Below, in pieces: positions 1-8,696 of a stretch of DNA of 64,000 bases. Each line of letters begins with the position of its first letter. Position 1 is the first letter of the stretch. A model generated the notes under the pieces. That model saw only the letters and a program-made list of their open reading frames with translations, was not told where the DNA came from and did no database searches. The stretch spans positions 186,001 through 250,000 of the forward strand of contig NZ_UUON01000001.1 of the NCBI RefSeq assembly GCF_900590885.1, read 5' to 3'. This DNA is from Pseudomonas viridiflava. Its GTDB lineage: Bacteria; Pseudomonadota; Gammaproteobacteria; Pseudomonadales; Pseudomonadaceae. A program made the position numbers and the translations under genes.

Positions 1-1
1 T

Positions 2-559
2 GAGGCGGCAAGCACGGATAAAACCGTGATTCCGCTGCGTTCGCTCTACAACCCCACGACGTGCCCTGTTCATTTGCTACCCCACCTTGCGTGGGCCTGG
101 TCCGTTGATCGCTGGGATGATCGCTGGCCGGAGTCTGCCAAGCGCAACGCGGTACTGGCTTCGTTTTATATCCACTCCCGCAAAGGCACTATCGGCGCAC
201 TGCGGCGCGTGGTCGAGCCGCTGGGTTACCTGATCGAGGTCGTGGAGTGGTGGCAGACCGCACCCGAGGGAGTTCCGGGAACGTTCGCGCTGAAGGTCGG
301 TGTTCTGGATACCGGCATTACCGAAGAAATGTACCAAGAGCTTACCCGGCTCATTGATGACGCCAAGCCCGTCAGTCGGCACATGACCGGCCTGGCGATC
401 AGCCTGGAAACCACCGGTTACATCGGCATCGGCGCCTGTGTAAGCGAGGGTGAAGTGATCGAGGTTTACCCACCAACCCCCCGCGATATCGAGGTGACCG
501 GCACTTATGGCCTGGTCATGTGTATTGATGAAGTTGACACCCTGGACGTGTATCCATGA
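2..559 (+). CDS. Phage tail protein I (P2 gpI-like), 5' partial
   Basis: This is a baseplate protein of a contractile tail; in P2 the J and I proteins sit at the baseplate edge where fibres attach. The reading frame is open to the left edge, so the N-terminus lies outside the window; a GTG at 26 is only an internal valine of a conserved stretch (VIPLRSLYNPTTCP). The segment LLPHLAWAWSVDRWD is the typical gpI core, followed by the region corresponding to the family C-terminus. The stop overlaps the start of the fibre gene by four bases (ATGA), as expected for translational coupling in tail operons. The family call is by eye and is firm because the next eleven genes follow P2 tail order. Confidence 0.88.
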   Translation, partial: EAASTDKTVIPLRSLYNPTTCPVHLLPHLAWAWSVDRWDDRWPESAKRNAVLASFYIHSRKGTIGALRRVVEPLGYLIEVVEWWQTAPEGVPGTFALKVGVLDTGITEEMYQELTRLIDDAKPVSRHMTGLAISLETTGYIGIGACVSEGEVIEVYPPTPRDIEVTGTYGLVMCIDEVDTLDVYP

Positions 560-1911
560 TTGATCAGAACAGTCAGTTTTTCGCCATCCTCACGGCAGTA
601 GGAGAGGCGAAACAGGCAAACGCTACTGCCCTGGGCCAGCCCTGGACTTTCGCCCAAATGGCCGTTGGGGATGCCAACGGCACAGACCCCATTCCAAACC
701 GCACCCAAACGCGCCTGATCAACGAATGGCGGCGCGCTCCCGTGAATCAAGTGCGTACCGATCCGGCAAACCCAAACATCATCATCACGGAACAGGTTAT
801 TCCGGCCGACGTGGGCGGTAAGTGGATTCGGGAAATCGCCCTGTATGACGCAGACGGTGACATGGTGGCGGTGGCCAACTGTGCCCCGAGCTTCAAGCCT
901 TTACTTATGCAGGGCACCGGCAAGACCCAAATCATTCGGATGAATTTCATCGTCGCGAATACCGCGAGCGTTGTTTTGAAGATCGACCCGGCGATTGTCC
1001 TAGCGACCCGTGATTACGTTGACACTCAGATTGTTGAAGCCATAGCAAAAATGGACTTCAAACATTCAGTGTTGGTGGCCACCACGGCCAACATCACCTT
1101 GAGCGGTTTGCAGACCATCGACGGTGTGCTGTTGCCCGCGGATGCGCGCGTGCTGGTGAAGAATCAGACGGCAGCCAAGGAAAACGGCCTGTACGTGGTT
1201 TCTTCAACTGGCGTGTGGAAGCGCACCCAGGACGCGGACACTAGCGTCGAGGTGACGCCGGGGTTGTTCGTCAGTGTCGAAAAAGGCACGACCAACGGCG
1301 ACAGCGTTTGGCAGCTGGTGACGGATGCGCCGATTGTCCTGGGCACTACCGTTCTGGCCTTTGAAATGGCCGTGGGCCGAACCGGCGTCAGCGCGGGCTC
1401 TTATGCCAATGTCACCGTAGACAAAAACGGCAGGGTGATCGCCGGCACTAACCCGACGACGTTGGCCGGTTATGGGATCACGGATGGTCTGCAAAAAGGC
1501 TATGTCGGCCTTGGAGGGAAAACGGCGGCTGTAGGCGATATCGAAAAGATCACCTTGGAGGGTGGGTTTTATTCTTTCACCGCAGGTGAGACGAGTTTTG
1601 CGAACTACGTATCTCTCTTAAAGTTTCCGTACACCACTGACGATTATGGCGCGCAGTTGGGGTTCAAGTACGGCAGCGACGAGCCTGAAATTCTCGTTCG
1701 TTCGACCAAGGAGTCGGGGAAGTGGGGTAAAACTCGCGCGCTGTGGCACGGCGGAAACTTCGACCCCTCTAAAAAGGCGGACAAGGCCACGACGCTGGCC
1801 GGTTACGGTATTACCGACGCTGTTCCTGCTGATCGCATCGTTGTATCAACGCTTGCCCCAAAGGCTGACGAAGGGGCGGTGGGCACTATCTGGCTTCAGG
1901 TGGAAACATGA
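556..1911 (+). CDS. Tail fibre protein (gpH-like, tail-collar fibre N-terminus)
   Basis: This is a receptor-binding fibre of 451 residues. Residues 1-160 resemble the baseplate-attachment domain of P2-type fibres (start MIDQNSQFFAILTAVGEAKQ, then a typical WIREIALYD segment). The middle (about 165-270) resembles a shaft domain. Two copies of TTLAGYGITD occur, near residues 300 and 415; this short repeat is common in tail-fibre shafts. Fibres of this kind decide host range, and the C-terminal part is expected to be the most variable between strains. The gene overlaps gpI upstream and the glycine-rich gene downstream by four bases each, so the three are probably translated as a unit. Confidence 0.85.
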   Translation: MIDQNSQFFAILTAVGEAKQANATALGQPWTFAQMAVGDANGTDPIPNRTQTRLINEWRRAPVNQVRTDPANPNIIITEQVIPADVGGKWIREIALYDADGDMVAVANCAPSFKPLLMQGTGKTQIIRMNFIVANTASVVLKIDPAIVLATRDYVDTQIVEAIAKMDFKHSVLVATTANITLSGLQTIDGVLLPADARVLVKNQTAAKENGLYVVSSTGVWKRTQDADTSVEVTPGLFVSVEKGTTNGDSVWQLVTDAPIVLGTTVLAFEMAVGRTGVSAGSYANVTVDKNGRVIAGTNPTTLAGYGITDGLQKGYVGLGGKTAAVGDIEKITLEGGFYSFTAGETSFANYVSLLKFPYTTDDYGAQLGFKYGSDEPEILVRSTKESGKWGKTRALWHGGNFDPSKKADKATTLAGYGITDAVPADRIVVSTLAPKADEGAVGTIWLQVET

Positions 1912-2687
1912 ATTTTCACGTAAAGACCGATTCAGGGTTTAAGGCTGGAATCATGCCCCGGGCAAAGCTGGTCGATGGCTGGCGTGAGGGTGAAATTCTA
2001 TGGGTCAAGACCGCCACGGGCTGGAAAACGGCCTGGCGTCGCCGCATTGTCTACACGAATCTTGTGGACCTGGCAGACACCAGTATTTTTGCCCTTATGG
2101 GGTCGCCGACAAAGGCTCGCGAGTACGTATTTATCAATAAAGCGGTGCTGCGGGGGGTGTCTGCTGCTGCGCTGCGCACTGGTGTGTTTCCTGCTGGCTC
2201 GACACTGTTGGTGATTAACCAGGGGTATATCAAAGGCGCAGGCGGCGCCGGCGGTACAGCGGCAGAGGGTCAGCCAGGCAATCACGGTCTCTTGCTTGAA
2301 TTCCCCACGACCTTGGACAACTCAGCCGGATATATACAGGGTGGCGGCGGTGGCGGGGGCTTGGGACAGCACCGTACCTTCAAATCGGATGGGTCTAGAA
2401 AAACCGGTTACGGCGGCGCCGGTGGCGCTGGCGAGGGTGTTAGCGCGGCGAAGCCTGGGGCGCCGGGGCAAGCAATATCAGATGACGGCTCCGGCGGTTA
2501 CGGCGGCACCGGCGGCGCTGCCGGCGTCGCTGGTTTGGCGGGCAATGTTGGGTGGTCAAACAGCAACTATGGCACTTCCGGGCCGTGGGCCGGCGGTGCG
2601 CCAGGTGCCGCGATTGTTACGGGGGGTAAGGCCTTAACTTTCGTGGCGGGTAATTCTTCTGACCGTGTTAAGGGGGTTGTATCTTGA
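1908..2687 (+). CDS. Glycine-rich tail fibre tip / adhesin candidate
   Basis: 259 residues with a non-repetitive N-terminal half (1-105, starting MNFHVKTDSGFKAG) and a strongly glycine-rich half (about 107-250) carrying runs such as GAGGAGG, GGGGGGGLG and GGYGGTGGAAG. Alternating glycine-rich and variable segments are the hallmark of gp38-type adhesins of T-even-like phages, in which polyglycine helices stack to carry receptor-binding loops. The fold is an inference; no direct family match can be proved by eye. Its place between fibre and chaperone, with four-base overlaps on both sides, fits a second receptor-binding subunit. Other possibility: a shaft or hub protein with no receptor role. 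Confidence 0.6.
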   Translation: MNFHVKTDSGFKAGIMPRAKLVDGWREGEILWVKTATGWKTAWRRRIVYTNLVDLADTSIFALMGSPTKAREYVFINKAVLRGVSAAALRTGVFPAGSTLLVINQGYIKGAGGAGGTAAEGQPGNHGLLLEFPTTLDNSAGYIQGGGGGGGLGQHRTFKSDGSRKTGYGGAGGAGEGVSAAKPGAPGQAISDDGSGGYGGTGGAAGVAGLAGNVGWSNSNYGTSGPWAGGAPGAAIVTGGKALTFVAGNSSDRVKGVVS

Positions 2688-3142
2688 GTAAGTTTTCAAT
2701 TGTTTCAATCTCCCCGGAAATGGGGACGATGGTCATTAACTGGGGTTCGGTAACCCTGAATCACTTTATCCCTGTCGAGTTAGCCGGGGCTGATAGCCTT
2801 TCGGTTGCGGAGATCGAGGAGCAAATCGAGGCGATGCGCCCTGTGGCGCCTGAGCCTGTGAAAGTGCCGGCCGCTTTGGCGGCTATGGTTCAGCCTGTAG
2901 CGCCCCACCCGGATGCACTTGAGCGCGCCTGGCGCGACGCCGAGTTGGCTTCGGTGATGTGGTTGCGTGAGCGGCACCGTGATCAGGTCGAAATTTCAGC
3001 CCAAACAACGCTTAGCGCTGAGCAGTTCGCGGCTCTGTTGGTGTACATGCAGGACCTGCGTGACTGGCCCCAGTCTTCGGACTTCCCGGATATCGAGCAT
3101 CGCCCGGTCGCCCCGGCCTGGATCGCCGACCAAACCGAATAA
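2684..3142 (+). CDS. Tail fibre/tail assembly chaperone-like protein
   Basis: 152 residues beginning at a TTG that overlaps the stop of the preceding gene (TTGA). The C-terminal segment MQDLRDWPQSSDFPD followed by PVAPAW resembles the phage tail assembly chaperone family (Phage_tail_APC) found after fibre genes, which helps fold or trimerise the fibre. The N-terminus (FSIVSISPEMGTMVINWGS) is not recognised. The short start overlap suggests reinitiation after the glycine-rich gene, so the chaperone would be made in proportion to its client. It is the last gene before a strong terminator, so the fibre module ends here. Chaperone function is inferred from position and the C-terminal motif. Confidence 0.65.
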   Translation: MSKFSIVSISPEMGTMVINWGSVTLNHFIPVELAGADSLSVAEIEEQIEAMRPVAPEPVKVPAALAAMVQPVAPHPDALERAWRDAELASVMWLRERHRDQVEISAQTTLSAEQFAALLVYMQDLRDWPQSSDFPDIEHRPVAPAWIADQTE

Positions 3143-3170
3143 CGCCCCGCACTGACGGGGCGTTTTCTTT
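3143..3170 (+). terminator. Rho-independent terminator after fibre module
   Basis: CGCCCCG and CGGGGCG form a stem around the loop CACTGA, followed by TTTTCTTTT. It lies directly after the chaperone stop and separates the fibre module from sheath and tube. A second imperfect hairpin (GGCCTCGC/GCGGGGCC, about 3199-3218) follows in the sheath leader. Confidence 0.8.
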
Positions 3171-3241
3171 TCCGTTACACGTAAAACGAACAACCAACGG
3201 CCTCGCTTATGCGGGGCCTTTCCGTTTCTGGAGATTGCCCA

Positions 3242-4405
3242 ATGAGTTTTTTTCACGGTGTGACCGTCACCAACGTGGACACCGGCGCGCGCGTTATCTC
3301 GCTGCCCTCGTCCTCGATCATCGGTCTGTGCGATACCTTCACCCCGGGAGCAAAGGTGACGGCCAAGCCTAACCAGGTGCTGCTGATCACCCGCGAAAGC
3401 GAGGCGGTGGCGGCCTGGGGTGAAGACGCGGCGATCACCAAGTCCGTCAAGGCGATCTACAAGCGTGCCAAGGCGGTGATCGTGGCGTGTGGCGTCGAGA
3501 AGCTTGCCACGCCGGCGTTGCAGACCTCGGCGATCATTGGCGGCGTCCTGGCTGACGGCCAGCGCACCGGCATGCAGGCGCTGTTGGACGGTAAGAGCCG
3601 CTTCAACGCCCAACCCCGCTTGCTGATCACCCCAGGCCATAGCGCGATGCAGGCCGTGGCCACGTCGCTCGATGAACTCGCCGGAAAGCTTCGCGGCATT
3701 GCCATCGTTGATGGTCCTAACACCACCGATGAGGCCGCTATCGCTTACGTCGAAAACTTCGGCAGCAAGCGCGTGTTTATGGTCGATCCGGGTGTGCAGA
3801 CCTGGGACACCGTCCTTAGCGAGACGGTCGACGCGCCGGCTTCGGCCTGGGTGGCCGGCCTGTTCGCCTGGACCGATAACGAATACGGCTTTTGGGCCTC
3901 GCCGTCGAACAAAGAATTTGTGGGCATCACCGGTACCAAGCGCCCGATTGAGTTTTTGGACGGTGATGCGACGTGCCGGGCAAACCTGCTTAACAACGCG
4001 AACATCACCACGATCATCCGCGACGACGGTTACCGCTTGTGGGGCAACCGTACCTGCTCCAGCGATCCGAAGTGGGCGTTTGTTACGCGTGTGCGCACCC
4101 AAGATATCGTCATGGACGCGATCCTCTACGGGCACAAATGGGCGGTCGACCGCTCGATTACCAAGAGCTACGTCGGCGACGTGACTGAAGGTTTGGAAAA
4201 CTTCATGCGTGATCTGAAGAAGCAGGGCGCGGTGATCAACTTCGAAGTGTTCCCCGACGAAGAGCTGAACACTGCCAGCCAGTTGGAGCAGGGCAAAGTC
4301 TTTTGGCGCATTCGCTTCACTGACGTGCCGCCGGCTGAAAACCCTACATTCCTCGTTGAAGTCACTAATCAGTGGATCACCGAAGTCATCGAAACCAAAG
4401 TCTAA
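3242..4405 (+). CDS. Contractile tail sheath protein (P2 gpFI-like)
   Basis: 387 residues that form the contractile sheath around the tail tube. The start ATG at 3242 (MSFFHGVTVTNVDTGARVIS) is preceded by CTGGAGA and matches the usual sheath N-terminus, which begins by describing a conserved handshake strand; an upstream in-frame start at 3209 would add eleven unrelated residues. The C-terminal half holds the conserved sheath core (GYRLWGNRTCSSDPKWAF and the final strand WITEVIETKV). It is followed twelve bases later by the tube gene, as in P2 and R-type pyocins. Length is normal for the family, and the call is firm. Confidence 0.95.
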   Translation: MSFFHGVTVTNVDTGARVISLPSSSIIGLCDTFTPGAKVTAKPNQVLLITRESEAVAAWGEDAAITKSVKAIYKRAKAVIVACGVEKLATPALQTSAIIGGVLADGQRTGMQALLDGKSRFNAQPRLLITPGHSAMQAVATSLDELAGKLRGIAIVDGPNTTDEAAIAYVENFGSKRVFMVDPGVQTWDTVLSETVDAPASAWVAGLFAWTDNEYGFWASPSNKEFVGITGTKRPIEFLDGDATCRANLLNNANITTIIRDDGYRLWGNRTCSSDPKWAFVTRVRTQDIVMDAILYGHKWAVDRSITKSYVGDVTEGLENFMRDLKKQGAVINFEVFPDEELNTASQLEQGKVFWRIRFTDVPPAENPTFLVEVTNQWITEVIETKV

Positions 4406-4417
4406 GGAGGCTTCGCA

Positions 4418-4927
4418 ATGTCCATGATTCCCCAAACACTTTTCATGATGAACATGTTTGTCGACGGCATGAGCTTTGCCGGCGACGTGCCGACCCTGAG
4501 CTTGCCCAAGATGAAAATCAAAATCGCTGAGTACCAGGGCGGTGGGATGGATGCTCCCATCGACATGGATCAGGGTATGGAAAAACTGGAGGCGTCTTTC
4601 AGCACCAAGGGCGTGCGCCGAGAGGCGATGAAGTTCTTTGGCCTGGCGGATCAAACCGCGTTCAACGCAGTATTTCGTGGCTCGTTCAAGGGCCAGAAGG
4701 GGGCTACCACCGCGGTGGTGGCGACCCTTCGCGGCATGCTCTCTGAGCTGGACCCGGGCGAGTGGAAGCCGGGTGGCGACGCTGAGTTCAAATACGCCGT
4801 CAGCGTCAGCTATTACAAGCTGGAAGTCGGTGGCGTTCGGATGTTCGAGATTGATCCTGTTAACGCGGTACGCGTCATCAATGGGGTTGATCAGCTTGCG
4901 GCAGTCCGTCGCGATCTCAATTTGTAA
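4418..4927 (+). CDS. Tail tube protein (P2 gpFII-like)
   Basis: 169 residues, the normal length for the major tail tube protein that polymerises into the inner tube beneath the sheath. The start ATG has AAGGAGG eight bases upstream. Conserved family segments include the opening IPQTLFMMNMFVDG, PKMKIKIAEYQGGGMDAPI, and the C-terminal YKLEVGGVRMFEIDPVNAVRV. It sits between sheath and the E/E' assembly chaperones, in P2 gene order. In tailocins this tube is what penetrates the target cell envelope. Nothing unusual is seen in sequence or length. Confidence 0.95.
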   Translation: MSMIPQTLFMMNMFVDGMSFAGDVPTLSLPKMKIKIAEYQGGGMDAPIDMDQGMEKLEASFSTKGVRREAMKFFGLADQTAFNAVFRGSFKGQKGATTAVVATLRGMLSELDPGEWKPGGDAEFKYAVSVSYYKLEVGGVRMFEIDPVNAVRVINGVDQLAAVRRDLNL

Positions 4928-4938
4928 GGAAGGTAACC

Positions 4939-5244
4939 ATGTCTCAAGCAGTCGACAAAGTCCCGGAATGGCTGAAGATCACCGCTGATTCGGCAACCAT
5001 CAAACTGTCCAAAGTCGTCAAGGTCAATCAGATCGAAACTGATCAGCTGACGATGCGTTCCCCAACCGTTCGCGAGGTTCGTGCCGCGACCAAAGCCGCA
5101 CCGGACGATGAGGAGCAAAGCGAAATGATCCTGTTCGCCAGCCTGACGGATGCAGGCCAAAACGATTTGGGGGAACTGAGCGTGCGTGATTACAAACGCC
5201 TGCAGGCCGCCTATTTTCGCCTGGTGCGCGAGGAACGGGTTTAA
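4939..5244 (+). CDS. Tail assembly chaperone E (P2 gpE-like)
   Basis: 101 residues of the small chaperone that lies between tube and tape-measure genes and helps assemble the tube around the tape measure. ATG follows AAGGAAGG. The protein has the expected charged character and ends ...LVREERV at a TAA. In P2 and many tailed phages a programmed frameshift near the end of E makes a minor longer product; the next entry describes the matching downstream frame here. The assignment rests mainly on position, size and the presence of that frame. Confidence 0.8.
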   Translation: MSQAVDKVPEWLKITADSATIKLSKVVKVNQIETDQLTMRSPTVREVRAATKAAPDDEEQSEMILFASLTDAGQNDLGELSVRDYKRLQAAYFRLVREERV

Positions 5245-5356
5245 CGAGGAAATACAGAGAAAGCTGGCCCAGCGCCTGGCCCGTGAGTTTTCTTTCTCGG
5301 CCAGCGAAATCGAGGCCATGTCTTTCTCAACAATGATCTGGTGGCTCAAGGACTGA
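5240..5356 (+). CDS. E' extension reached by a probable programmed frameshift
   Basis: An open frame of 38 codons follows E and ends just before the tape-measure leader. Its product, with EIQRKLAQRLAREF, SASEIEAMSF and WWLKD, looks like the P2 GpE' family. It has no convincing start codon of its own. It lies in the +1 frame relative to E (equivalent to -2), not the -1 frame used in P2 and lambda; the -1 frame here does not encode a GpE'-like peptide. The E frame ends GGG-GTT-TAA-C, so a slip from GTT to TTT at the stop would join the two. The coordinates cover only the extension; the fusion product would run from 4939. Confidence 0.6.
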   Translation, partial: FNEEIQRKLAQRLAREFSFSASEIEAMSFSTMIWWLKD

Positions 5357-5384
5357 GCCGCCTAGACCTTTTCGGAGTGACCCC

Positions 5385-7838
5385 ATGGCGAACAACCTGG
5401 CGCTTGGCGTAGTCATCGGCGGCGCTATCAGTTCAACCGTTGGTGCGGCGTTCAAGGAAGTTGAAGGACGTATCAAGAAACTCAGTGACCAGGGCACCAA
5501 AGCCCGCGTACTGCAGAGCACCATCGGCGACACCATCCGCCTGCGTGATGAATGGAAAAAAGCTCATGACACGGGCTCTGCCTCTGCAGACGGCCTGCTG
5601 AAAAAACTGGAATCCAATCTCAGAACCCTCAAGGATCAGGGCGTCGAGGTCGGCAAGTTGCGTAGCGAGTACCAAAAACTGGGCCAGGTGGCCCGTGGGG
5701 CTGAGCTTAAGGCGCTCGGCCACACTCAAATCAAGCAGGGAAAGGACGGGCTGAAAAGTTCGCTCGGTCAGGCCACGGCGCTGTCAGCGGCGGTCGCTAT
5801 CCCCACCAAGATATCCGGCGACTATCAGGCGCAGATGCGCCAGATGTCGCTGTGGGCGCACACAGCCGGCACAGATGACGAAGGCAAGATGGCCGCGATG
5901 GTCTCGACCATTGCGGACGACAAGGGCATGAGCCGTCAACTGCTCGCCAAGGCGGTGGGTGGTCTGATCGAAAAGGGCGTTGATTGGCAGGAAGCCAGTG
6001 CCTATGCCGGCCAGATTGCCGATCTGATCGATGGGCAGGGCATGGAAGCCGAAACCATCGCCACTTTGATCAACTCCTTCAAGGAGGCCGGGGTTAAGAA
6101 AGAGGACATGGCCGGCATGCTGGGCCAGGTCGCTGCAGCGGGGGATATCGGCGCCTTCGGTCCCAAGGACATGGCTCGGTATCTGCCGTCCATGCTCGGT
6201 AACATCAAGCGCCTGGGTATGGAAGGCCCGGAAGCAGTGCGCTTTCTGGGGGCTAGTTTGCAGTCGCAGTACTCGCAAACGCAGGATTCGGCAGCCGCTG
6301 CGACCAACATGAACAACCTGTTGAGTGCGGTGATCAGCAGCACCAGTCAGGAGCGTTTCGCCAAAGAGGGTTATGACCTGGCTGGCTCGATCTTGGCGGC
6401 GACGAAAAGCGGCAAGGCGGCCAACCCGGTTGATGCGTTCATCATGCTCAGCCAGGAAATGATCAAGCGTCAGGATCCGGCGAAAGCCAAAAAAATCGAG
6501 GCCCTGAAGGCTAAGATCACGGCGGCAGCTGACGGCAGCGCTGAGGAACAGCAGGCCATGGTGGCTCTGACCGAAGCGGCAGGGCTTGCCAACATCGTCA
6601 GCGATCAGAGCGCCAGTGCGGGTTTGCTCGCGCAGATCAAATACGGCGACAAGATCAAGGCCGACATGGTCACGATCGAGAAAACCGACGGCAAGACCAA
6701 GATCGAGACGGACGCCGCCAAGGCCCGCGAAACGTCCAACCGCAGATGGGCAGAGGCCACGGCGGGCATGGAAGCTTCCATGGTCAGCCTGGGTGATGGT
6801 TTGCGGCCTTTGACCGATAAGGTCGCGGATGGCCTGGGGAAGGTTGGCTATGCGCTGGCTGACCTGGCCAACAAGTACCAACCAGTTACGGCGGTGATTG
6901 CTGCGGTTGCTGCAGGCGCAGTCACGTTGGGCGCCGCGCTGAGTGCGCTCAGGATCGGCAAGGGCCTGCTGAACGTCGGCCGTGGTTCGCTGATGGGCAA
7001 TCCGAACATCCCGCAAAAGGTAATCGTCACCAATCTGCCTGCAGGTGGTTTGGGCGGTCTGGATGGTGGTGTAGATGGCAGCGGCAAAGGTAGGCGGGGT
7101 GGCAAGGCGGGTGGTCGCGGTTTGGGCTTACCCAAAGGCGTCAAGCTGCCTGCGGCCCTGGCGGTCATTGAGGCGGGCTACAAGATCAAAGACACGTACG
7201 ACAACGCCACGACCCGTGATGAAAAGGCCGAAGGCTATGGCGAGGCGGCAGGGGGCTTGGCAGGCACGCTTGCCGGCGCTGCGGCCGGTGCGGCGATTGG
7301 CTCGGCGGTGCCGATAATCGGCACGGTGGTCGGTGGGTTGCTGGGTGCCTACCTGGGCAGCCTGGGTGGCGACGCTCTGGGCGGATATTTGGGTAAGTCC
7401 TTCTTCGGCGGCGACGATGGGCTGAAGAAAATGCCCGATGCCGGTCCGCTGATGATGGTCAATGCCGGCAAAGACATTCCGCCGGTGCTCGGCGATATCG
7501 CGACGTCTTTCGCGCCTAAAGGTGATGGCTCTCTGTTGATGCCTGGCGCCGTCAAGGCGCCTGTGCCAATTGGCGGTGAAGTAGTGCGCTCGTTGGCTTC
7601 GCCGCCGGCATCGAGCACGACCGCTGCGGTTTCGCTGATGGCGGTACCGCCAAAACCGCCGGCGCCGAAGATCGAGCAGAAAGTTGATATCAGCGCGCCG
7701 ATTCAGGTGACCGTGCAGGGGGATGTGAAGGATCCGGCTCAGCTCGCCCGTGAATTGCAACCCTATATCGCGCAGCAACAGCGCGAAATCACTCAGCAGC
7801 TGGAAAGCCGCAAGCTCTACGACGAAGCGCATCTTTGA
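5385..7838 (+). CDS. Tail tape measure protein (P2 gpT-like)
   Basis: 817 residues; the tape measure sets tail length and is ejected on contraction. Residues 1-125 are charged and helical, 130-330 hold the PhageMin_Tail-type core (for example IPTKISGDYQAQMRQMSLWA), 480-560 are hydrophobic (YQPVTAVIAAVAAGAVTLGA), and 630-680 contain glycine-zipper segments (AAGAAIGSAVPIIGTVVGG) that may insert in the target membrane. The last 50 residues are glutamine-rich (IAQQQREITQQLESR). By the usual rule of about 1.5 angstrom per residue the tail would be roughly 0.12 micrometre long, in the range of R-type pyocins; this is an estimate only. ATG at 5385 follows GGAGTGACCCC. Confidence 0.93.
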   Translation: MANNLALGVVIGGAISSTVGAAFKEVEGRIKKLSDQGTKARVLQSTIGDTIRLRDEWKKAHDTGSASADGLLKKLESNLRTLKDQGVEVGKLRSEYQKLGQVARGAELKALGHTQIKQGKDGLKSSLGQATALSAAVAIPTKISGDYQAQMRQMSLWAHTAGTDDEGKMAAMVSTIADDKGMSRQLLAKAVGGLIEKGVDWQEASAYAGQIADLIDGQGMEAETIATLINSFKEAGVKKEDMAGMLGQVAAAGDIGAFGPKDMARYLPSMLGNIKRLGMEGPEAVRFLGASLQSQYSQTQDSAAAATNMNNLLSAVISSTSQERFAKEGYDLAGSILAATKSGKAANPVDAFIMLSQEMIKRQDPAKAKKIEALKAKITAAADGSAEEQQAMVALTEAAGLANIVSDQSASAGLLAQIKYGDKIKADMVTIEKTDGKTKIETDAAKARETSNRRWAEATAGMEASMVSLGDGLRPLTDKVADGLGKVGYALADLANKYQPVTAVIAAVAAGAVTLGAALSALRIGKGLLNVGRGSLMGNPNIPQKVIVTNLPAGGLGGLDGGVDGSGKGRRGGKAGGRGLGLPKGVKLPAALAVIEAGYKIKDTYDNATTRDEKAEGYGEAAGGLAGTLAGAAAGAAIGSAVPIIGTVVGGLLGAYLGSLGGDALGGYLGKSFFGGDDGLKKMPDAGPLMMVNAGKDIPPVLGDIATSFAPKGDGSLLMPGAVKAPVPIGGEVVRSLASPPASSTTAAVSLMAVPPKPPAPKIEQKVDISAPIQVTVQGDVKDPAQLARELQPYIAQQQREITQQLESRKLYDEAHL

Positions 7839-7850
7839 CCTGGGGGATTT

Positions 7851-8696
7851 ATGGGCTATATGGAGCAGCTGCAATCAAGCGTGAAGTCTCTGGCTGCGGC
7901 GGGTGAGACTGGTCGCCGTAGCCTGGATGGGATGATCGCGCCGGTAGACGGGGCGATTAGTGAACTCAGCGGCGCGGCCTCGGAGTTGGAAGGCATTCCG
8001 TTTGTGGGACCGGCCGTTGGTGAAAAGCTTCAGCGCGTAATGCGTGGGGTGACGGCGGCCCAGGCGAAGGTTGGCCAGGTGGTCTCGGTGTACAGCGCAG
8101 CCACCCGCGCGGCGTCTCAGATTGATGAGCGCTTGGGTGCGCTGAAGGAACAGGCGGGGCGGGCGGCGACGGCGATCAACAACATCGCCGGCAAGGTCAG
8201 CCCCTCGCTGTCGGGCATTCTCCCGACTGGGGCCTTTGCTGCTGATGCCACACCGGCGCCGGAGGCAGTGAAACCCTTCCCGCACCTGATGATCATGCAG
8301 CCGCGTGATCCGAAACAACAGCCGTACTTCTTCAATCTAGACACGGCGGCCTTTGATGAGCTGCGGCGTTCGTCTGCGTTTCGCTGGGCCTCTCAGGAGC
8401 GCCTGACGCGTCGACCAGCCCAGCAAGCTATCGGTATGGGTGACGAAAAGCTGACATTGAAGGGCGCCATCTTCCCGGGCTTCAGGGGCGGCATCAAGCA
8501 ACTGGACACCCTGCGAACCCTGGGGGGCAAGTTGCAGCCGCTGACGCTGACCACCGGCTACGGCGACGTGCTGGGCGCCTGGTGCATGACCAGTCTCGAG
8601 GAAGAACAAAGCGCGCTGCTGGCCGGCGGCATCCCACGTAAGCAAGGCTTTACCCTGGAGTTTGTACGCTATGGCGACGACATGCAGAACGTCTGA
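7851..8696 (+). CDS. Tail protein U-like with N-terminal extension (P2 gpU)
   Basis: 281 residues. The C-terminal 145 match the P2 gpU family (FPHLMIMQPRDPKQQPYFFN, then RRSSAFRWASQERL and GGIPRKQGFTLEFVRYGDD), a tail completion or baseplate-proximal protein. The first 130 residues are an alanine- and glycine-rich helical extension absent from P2 gpU, which is about 160 residues long. The start ATG at 7851 has GGGGGA upstream. The extension may be a second small tail domain fused to gpU; no function is claimed for it. The gene overlaps gpX downstream by 26 bases. Confidence 0.8.
   Translation: MGYMEQLQSSVKSLAAAGETGRRSLDGMIAPVDGAISELSGAASELEGIPFVGPAVGEKLQRVMRGVTAAQAKVGQVVSVYSAATRAASQIDERLGALKEQAGRAATAINNIAGKVSPSLSGILPTGAFAADATPAPEAVKPFPHLMIMQPRDPKQQPYFFNLDTAAFDELRRSSAFRWASQERLTRRPAQQAIGMGDEKLTLKGAIFPGFRGGIKQLDTLRTLGGKLQPLTLTTGYGDVLGAWCMTSLEEEQSALLAGGIPRKQGFTLEFVRYGDDMQNV

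Noticed and set aside
2996..4654. Long minus-strand open frame (552 codons) opposite the sheath gene
   Set aside because: It is antisense to the sheath and tube genes, has low-complexity His/Arg-rich composition typical of a shadow frame in GC-rich DNA, and no ribosome site.
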